A DNA stretch of 64,000 nt from Glutinoglossum americanum. Its lineage: Eukaryota; Ascomycota; Geoglossomycetes; Geoglossales; Geoglossaceae. Position 1 is the stretch's first letter, and each line of letters begins with the position of its first letter. The notes beneath the pieces are model-generated. The model was not told where the DNA came from. It searched no databases and saw only the letters and a program-made list of their open reading frames with translations. The position numbers were made by a program, and so were the translations under genes. Location of the stretch: positions 1 through 64,000 of the forward strand of contig JAGHQL010000082.1 in assembly GCA_020080175.1 (NCBI GenBank), in the 5' to 3' direction. This document shows, in pieces, positions 57,618 through 64,000 of the stretch.

Positions 57618-60542
57618 ATGGATCCTACTCCTTTGATTGAGGCGCCTGCCCCAACATTCTATGTGGGCCACCACCAAACAAACCGACCATTGCCGGTAAC
57701 GGCGAAAATTCTGGGTCAAGCTCAAGACCTTGGTGTGAGTTTTCAGTGGTTTTCCACAGTTGTGTGTTGCTGATACCTCTGCAGTATGAACTGCTCACCA
57801 CTCCGATTACAACTCCTTATTTCCACTCCCGCGTCCTTACTCTTCTCTCCTCTCACTTGTCACAGCTGCAGTCAGGAGCAAATGGTTCAACTACTACCAA
57901 ATCTCCCTCGTCTAGTAGTCCACTTCCGCCAGTGGTGCCACCTTTGATGCCAGTAGACACACCAATAACCCCTAATGAAACTTTACCCCATCTCATTGCA
58001 GTCGCAAGTCCGTGGATTGACCTCTGTTCCCTCGACCCTCTCATCGCAAATATATCAAGGCAAGTTTTAGGAATGGAGATTGCTTATGCCGCTTTCTGCG
58101 GCATTACTACAGTCATTATCCAAGGTCCAAAATTGCGTCACGGTAGGGCAAATGCAGGTGGTCTGGCACAATATGCTCGGGCTATACTTGGAGCTTTGGA
58201 TATTGGAAGCTATCTAAATTTACTTATTTCGATGCCTATGGCGGAAGATCCGGACTTGGATGGAGATGAGGGAATGGGCAGTCTAGCGCCATTTGCCAGG
58301 GATGAGTATCTCAGAATAGTGGAGCTTACAGACGGGAAGAGGGAGAAGGATACTTTCGGAAGCTGGGACTCGTGGCACATAATCAGGACGGTGTGTAAAT
58401 ATTGTTCAAGGCTATCTGTAGGTAAGAATAAATACCAAATTACCAAAACCTCCAATTCCCACGCACCTGCCACTAAATATTTCCTAACACCACTTCTATT
58501 GCTTGTATTTTCCCCCGTCCGACCCACCGGTATGCTAAGGAGGCTGAAAATATCCAATGGTTTATGGGCTGCCAGAGGGGCAGGCATGGTTTTCCTACCT
58601 AAGATTGCGGCACGATTCATCCCTTTGATGAGCTCACCGCATGCTTGACTTAAAATATGCAACGCTGACTACATTGCACAGCCCTCGTTCTCCCGCGACA
58701 CCTTCCTCCGCAATCGGTGATCAGCCGCTGGTATGCTGAACCTCTCCGCCTCCTATGGTTTAACGCAAGCATATTTCTCCGGAACGCCAAAGACTATCCT
58801 GTACTGAGCAAATCCCACCAAGTTCTCCTGACGCGTTACATGCGCCTTCGTGTAGCGCCCTGGATTCTCCTTGTGGATGTTGGTTCAATCCCAGGTGCCC
58901 AGCCTTATGACCCCAATTCAGTCGCAATTGGCGAGAACGGTTCTCTTTTCAGCCCAAGTGTGCACGCCGATGCCTCCTCCGCAATACCAGCGTCGCCCAC
59001 TCCAGCTGAAGCGGCAATGCTTCCACAGCAGCAGGGCAAGAGTAAATACAAGGATCCGACTCCACATCTTAGCTATATCCGCCATCTCCAACGCAACCAG
59101 CCTCTAGGGTCAATCGTTGAGCGGTTTGGAGCTGGCTATCAAGACTATCTTCAAGCCCCCCTTCAGCCTCTAACCGACAACCTAGAAAGTGTAACCTACG
59201 AAGTATTCGAGAAGGATCCTGTGAAGTACGACTGGTATGAACGAGCTATCACCCTAGCTCTCGGCGATTGGGTCGCACAGGGGAAACCCGCTTCCGGATC
59301 CAATAACGCCGTCGTTATCGCGGTCGTGGGTGCGGGGAGAGGGCCACTTGTTACACGGGCACTGAAGGCAAGCAATCTAAGTGGGGTGGCGGTGGAGGTA
59401 TGGGCGGTGGAAAAGAACCCGAATGCGTTTGTCGTGCTGAACAGACACAACGAAGAAGACTGGGAAGGGGTAGTTCGAGTCGTGAAGAGCGACATGCGTA
59501 GCTGGAAGGGACCTTGGAGAGAAGGTACTGGAGAGAAGAGTGGCGATTGGGGCAAGGTAGATATCTTAGTTAGTGAGCTACTAGGAAGCTTCGGGGACAA
59601 CGAGTTGAGCCCGGAATGCCTTGATGGCGTGCAGCACGTTTTAAACAGTGAGTTTAACCATTCCTCGATTATATCAAACCACAAAGCAACTTTCCGTATA
59701 TACTTATTCACTGAGAGTAGCAATCCATGGCATCTCTATCCCAGCTTCCTACGCCGCTCACATTGCGCCCATCATGGCACCAAAGCTCCACACCGACATT
59801 TCCGCGCGGACTCCTAACGATCCTTCTGCACCCGAGACTCCCTACGTTGTCATGTTTAATGCCATCGATTTTCTTGCTACAGTTCCCACAAACCCACCCC
59901 ACTCACAACCTCAACCACACATCCACCAAGCCTGGGAGTTCTCTCATCCGCTTCCATCCGCGGTGCTTGCTGCCGCGGAAGCCAGAAGAGGTGGCAGTAT
60001 CGGAGGAGGAGGCACTATTGGTGGGGATGGTGCTAACGAACATAACGCTCGTTTTTGCAACGTCAGGTTTCGTTGTTTGAAGAGGGGAGTCTGTCATGGC
60101 CTAGCTGGATACTTTGAGACTGTATTATACGGAGACGTAGAATTGAGCACAAGGCCAGACACTATGGATCGGAAGAGCCCGAATATGATTTCTTGGTTCC
60201 CCATCTTCTTCCCGCTAAAGGTGCGTTCACACCCCTGGCTCTCACGTCGACCACCTTCCAAAATGTACCAGCACATTTGGTCCTCAAACTACTTTCCAAC
60301 GGCTCTCCTAGATGAGGTAGGCGCTAACAGACAATTTACTATAGACACCAATCTATTTCCCTGACTTATGCGAGCTTGATGTCAGCATCTGGCGCCAAAC
60401 AGACGATAGGAAAGTATGGTATGAATGGATGGTCGAGGCATTTCTCTTGATCGGAGACTCATTAGGGGGTCCCGCGACCACCAGAGTTAGGCTAGGAGGC
60501 TCGGAACTACATTCTAGCAAGAAGAATGGCTGTCTCATGTAA
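57618..60542 (+). CDS. SKB1: Type II protein arginine methyltransferase PRMT5/Skb1/Hsl7
   Basis: Symmetric dimethylarginine-forming enzyme; in fungi tied to morphogenesis and cell-cycle control, in general also to Sm-protein and histone methylation. Exons: 57618-57734, 57785-58421, 58682-59647, 59721-60220, 60345-60542; 805 residues. Seen: an N-terminal TIM-barrel half (TPTFYVGHH-like start, YELLTTPITTPYFHSRVL, WIDLCSLDPLIANISRQVL, YCSRLSVALVLPRHLP, VISRWYAEPLRLLWF); YEVFEKDPVKYDWYERAI with the PRMT5-type Phe; SAM-binding AVVGAGRGPLV; double-E loop SELLGSFGDNELSPECLDG; GISIPASYAAHIAP; and the C-terminus WRQTDDRKVWYEWMVEAF..GSELHSSKKNGCLM. Intron 2 is long (58422-58681, 260 nt). The longest chance continuation of exon 2 is a shadow. 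Confidence 0.94.
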
Positions 60543-62391
60543 ACAACCGGAACGGGCAATTCTGAAATTTTCAGTACCTCAAAGGATTGTTCAACGCAGG
60601 AGGCTGACTATTTATTACTGACTGATCGACATTGTCTTGGTTGGATGGGATTTTCGGACTGCAATTGGAGTACTACGAGAATAATGAGATGCAAGATTAT
60701 GGCGACACTCACTTTAATCTCCCAATTAACGAGCTGGAGACACAAAAAGAGGTATTATTAATCGACCTGCCTTGTGGCAATGCCAATCCACGTACATAAT
60801 TACGATATTGCCATCCGTCGCAAAACAAGTCGATCCTGATCCGTTTACCCAGCCTAAGGAGCTAGATGCCATCCCACTCCAGAAGCAGGATATAACCAAG
60901 ATATGAATCCAGCCTCTTACATGGTTCCCGTTCCCGCCAATCTAATTTTTCTTTTCCCCCAAAACGCCACCGGTGTCCTACCCGCCTGCACGCTCAACAG
61001 ACCAACTGTTCGACAACAAAGAAAGTAGGAATCCGTCCCGTGTCCCAGCACATCAATTTTTGTACTATGTAGGTGAACCAGATATATCCTGGTCCATTCA
61101 GCCCAAGCTCCCTGCTAGTGAATTTATTGATCGTTAAGGGTACCGTGTGACGTTTAAATATCCTATATAGGATAGGGAGGTTCCAGTATGTAGGAGAGTA
61201 CTTGTGGAGTAAGACTATTCCCGAGCTAGATCTTGATGCAGCTAGGCAAGAAAGTTGAAATAATGCCGATGAATGAACGGTTAATCTTAGTGCGGATAAT
61301 TTCGTATTCAAAAGCTAATGCTTACCCACGCTCTTGCGTATATGTTTGAGACCGAGGCCTATGGTTTGTTTACGCCCGAAGGACCCCAAAGCTCTGGTAG
61401 TAGGACATTTAAATAAAACCCAACAAACTAAAAGCTATACCCATGATGCAGGTGGTGAGAGTGCCAAGAAAATCTGGGGAAGTCGCCCATTCCCAATCAC
61501 ACAACCGCGAATCTTGTTCCTGCATGTACGTTGCATCCCAAAATATCCCTACCCAATCAATATTTGTGTGGGGCCGTTGTTCAACTCCAGAGCACTCTTG
61601 TCTCCAGGATGTTCCATAAGGGATCGAATTTGGTGGGTGCTACACTGTACGAGCTGTGATCATCGAGGCCCTCGAATTTCCTGGGGAAACACAGTTACAG
61701 AATGGTGCAATTGCGTCCTTCCACAGCTACTGCTCTGTATTTATCGGAGGTGCCATGCTAGGTGAGATTGGTGGATGGTTAAGAGCTTGTTCTGGAGCGG
61801 GATTGAAGGTTCCAAATCGAGTGAAAGCACCCAACGGATAGGAAAAGGCTCAATGGGATCTCAGTCCTAAACAAACAGGCACCTTTCTCATATGAAGAGG
61901 CAGTGGATTTGACCCAAGAAAACGTATACCGCAACTGCTGCTTTCTGTGAAACCACCCTTTATGTTTATTGCTCAACGGATCTAGCATGCTGTCGTGCAG
62001 GATTGATCTCCTGGCTATGTAGGAGTGTCACAGCCCTCGCGCTCTTTAATTCGAGGTCGACGGGAGCAGCATGTATCTACCGCCGCCACGCATCCCGGGC
62101 ACCGAGGTACAATTGTGAACAGAAACGATCCAACTTCATAATGTAAATCCACTTGCCACATGGAAAATCTATTTCCACTGCTACTAAAAATAATGTGTCC
62201 CTGAATGTTTTGGTAGAGGCTAAAGCCCCGCAATGGCGTCCTGGGAGCTGACAAGTAGAGCTACCGACCCGAGCAAACGCAAACAAATCGTTTTCAACAC
62301 TAGGTAATGTTCAAGCCAATTTCCAACACAGAGGACCCTGCGGACATACTCAGAAAGTCTACGCGAGACGAAGCAGAAGGAATTGGACATC
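60543..62391. other. 1.8-kb gap between PRMT5 and the second MFS carrier
   Basis: Short frames (61334-61765 and 61656-61841 on plus) do not resemble any family I know and lack matching splice partners. No RNA gene or repeat is recognised. Confidence 0.45.
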
Positions 62392-64000
62392 ATGGTGTCC
62401 TCTTACCGCACTGAAACTTCGCCATTGCTTGGAGAGCAAGGTGGTGGGAAATATCCAGAAACGAAAATCAAGGAGGAGCATAGCGAAGGGGTGTTGTATG
62501 CTTCAAATTCTTTTAGAGTTGATTCAACGAACCCCCGCCTTCGGCGGATTCCCATGCTTGCTTGCTTAAGTGTCTTGGTCTACGAAGGGGATTTCTTCAT
62601 AAGGTCTGTTTTCCTTTGATTACATATATTGAATTAGGACCGACTGGCTGATTGGCCGCGTATACTAGACACATTCCCATGGTGGGCCAGAACCACATGT
62701 ATATTCCTGTCAAGAAACAAACTCGCTGATTTGTTTGGCTTTATAGATGCGGTTAATTGAATCAATGCTCTGTGTTGATTACTATGAGGCACATGATAGA
62801 TCGGTCATAGACCTATATGGTCGAAAGATTCCAGAGGGGCTTTGCAAAGTGGACGTCATCCAGGTGGAGGTTGGAAGAATGGCCGGCCTGGTTATGTTTT
62901 ACTTTATGCTGGCAGGTTTGATCGGTACTCTTCCCCTTGGGCATGTGGCAGATACGAAAGGACGGAAGTGGGTCATGTTCGCCAACACGCTGACGTGGGT
63001 ATTCTTGGGAGCTTTGCAATTGTTTATATGTATGGGAACATTAAAGGTAAACCCACAGCCTATAAGGGAAGCGTATTGACCACAATAGACCTCACCTATC
63101 CGCTGCTGCCAATATGGACAGTTTATTTTTCTGGAGCGTTTGCGCTTATAGGCGGAAACTTTGACTTCGGCCTTGCTATACTATTCTCGTCGGTAGCGGA
63201 TGTTGTGCACTCGGACGCCCAGAGGACAACCCTCTTCTTCTTGATCTCTTCAATGTCGTACGTCTCCCAGGCAATTTGCGCTCCGATCGGCGGGTGGCTC
63301 CTTGATTTGGACGGCCAAGGGGGAACTCCTTGGGTGCCTTACATGATAGGCATAAGCTGTGAAGTCGGATTGGCAATATTAATTGCATTGGTTTATCCGG
63401 AGACTCTGGCGAAACATCCGATCTCCCAACAAAATAACCCCTGTTGCTGTGAGAACCTAGAGGAACAAAATATGTTCTTTAGAACTAGGGAACTCCTATC
63501 GCAAGCGGTGCATCGCAAGTGGAAAGGATTGGTGGATTGTGTGCGGGGGATAGGGGTAACCTCTATGTTTGTGCTCGGACTAGTGATGTTATTTGTTACT
63601 ATTGGAACAAAGGCATGTGATTGGTACGGACTGGTGCAATACGCAACTATGAAGCTTGGGTGGAAATACTCTCAGGTCATAGGTTTTTTCTCCTCTGCCT
63701 AGGAAGTTCTATACTGACGCTTTGTTGTAGTCGACACTCTCATTGTCTGTCCAAGCTATCGTCAATGTATTGAACTTTACAGCATTCATACCTCTCCTTA
63801 CCCGTCTCGGAGCGAGGAAGCTTTCCGGCTCGCGGGGTGCCAACTTGGCAATCATGGCGGCTAGCACGGTGCTGCTTTTCGTGGGGATCACAGCTGTTGG
63901 GCTAAGCTGGAACACCGTGACATTCCTAGGAGGTACCTAGGACCTACGTTTTACTACAAAGCCAATCTAGCAACTAACAAGTCCAGGAGTCGTGATCTAT
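62392..64000 (+). CDS. MFS transporter, 3' end beyond the window
   Basis: Drug- or solute-type major facilitator carrier; substrate unknown. Exons seen: 62392-62603, 62669-62681 (13 nt), 62747-63029, 63089-63675, 63731-63932 and 63987 to the window edge. The start ATG gives MVSSYRTETSPLLGEQ, a common fungal MFS lead with a dileucine-like motif. Seen: RRIPMLACLSVLVYEGDFFI; IPMMRLIESMLCVDYY (made by the 13-nt exon); a helix with GLVMFYFMLAGLIGTLPLGH; loop 2-3 signature HVADTKGRKWVM; PLLPIWTVYFSGAFALIGGN; CAPIGGWLLD; IALVYPETL; a Cys pair loop NNPCCCENL; then the second-half helices. The splice after exon 3 (donor GTATGG at 63030, giving FIY|LTYPLL) was preferred over a later GT that shifts the frame. 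About 440 codons are present and the last helices lie off the edge. Confidence 0.83.

Noticed and set aside
61334-61841. Overlapping plus-strand frames between PRMT5 and the second MFS gene
   Set aside because: No recognisable domain and no consistent exon chain.

Overview
This is nuclear DNA of a filamentous ascomycete (Pezizomycotina). The genes carry several short introns (mostly about 50-100 bases, GT..AG with CTAAC/CTGAC-like branch sites). The gene set is fungal: PHO81, MDV1, BUD3, RHO4, LCB3, a NACHT-WD40 NLR and fungal-type MFS carriers. I cannot fix the class or genus. All gene models below were built by hand from reading frame, splice signals and remembered family sequences; no search was run.

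Layout. Bases 1-6,000: RNase P/MRP subunit POP5 (-, with an in-frame TAG), an MFS carrier of the fungal FucP/BSC6-like type (-, with 19- and 12-nt exons), an EIF1AD-like RNA-binding protein (+) and ALG3 (-). Bases 6,986-11,045: PHO81 (+; SPX-ankyrin-GDPD, ten coding exons including one of four bases and one GC-AG intron). Bases 12,146-18,000: an unrecognised acidic protein (+), LCB3 (-) and RHO4 (+). Bases 18,101-22,972: BUD3 (-), a RhoGEF that in other filamentous fungi activates Rho4, so a GTPase and its likely activator lie side by side. Bases 23,443-27,266: DCC1 (+), LYC1-like acetyltransferase (-) and elongin C (-). Bases 27,590-28,688: a broken short-chain dehydrogenase (+). Bases 28,785-43,547: a dense housekeeping block of UBA2 (-), QNG1 (+), DERA (+), POLD4 (-), BCP1 (+), ARO7 (-), MDV1 (+) and an SH3 membrane protein (+).

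Bases 43,548-54,800 are different: gene-poor, with two broken genes (fructosamine-kinase-like and deaminase-like), an extremely AT-rich island (about 46,890-47,690) typical of a decayed repeat, a short TIR element, and one large intact gene of about 1,580 codons. That gene encodes an alpha/beta-hydrolase, a NACHT NTPase and divergent WD40 repeats: an NLR/STAND-type putative heterokaryon-incompatibility or immune receptor. A second, degraded relative of the TIR element lies just after it. The window ends with PRP43 (-), PRMT5 (+), a 1.8-kb gap and a second MFS carrier (+) that runs off the right edge.

Most of the window is conserved single-copy housekeeping: glycosylation, phosphate signalling, sphingolipid turnover, septation, cohesion and replication, SUMO, queuosine salvage, mitochondrial fission and splicing. 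It shows no operon-like or biosynthetic cluster. The best candidates for something new are the hydrolase-NACHT-WD receptor in its AT-rich, repeat-flanked compartment, the set of very small exons (4, 12, 13, 16 and 19 nt) and the RHO4-BUD3 neighbourhood.
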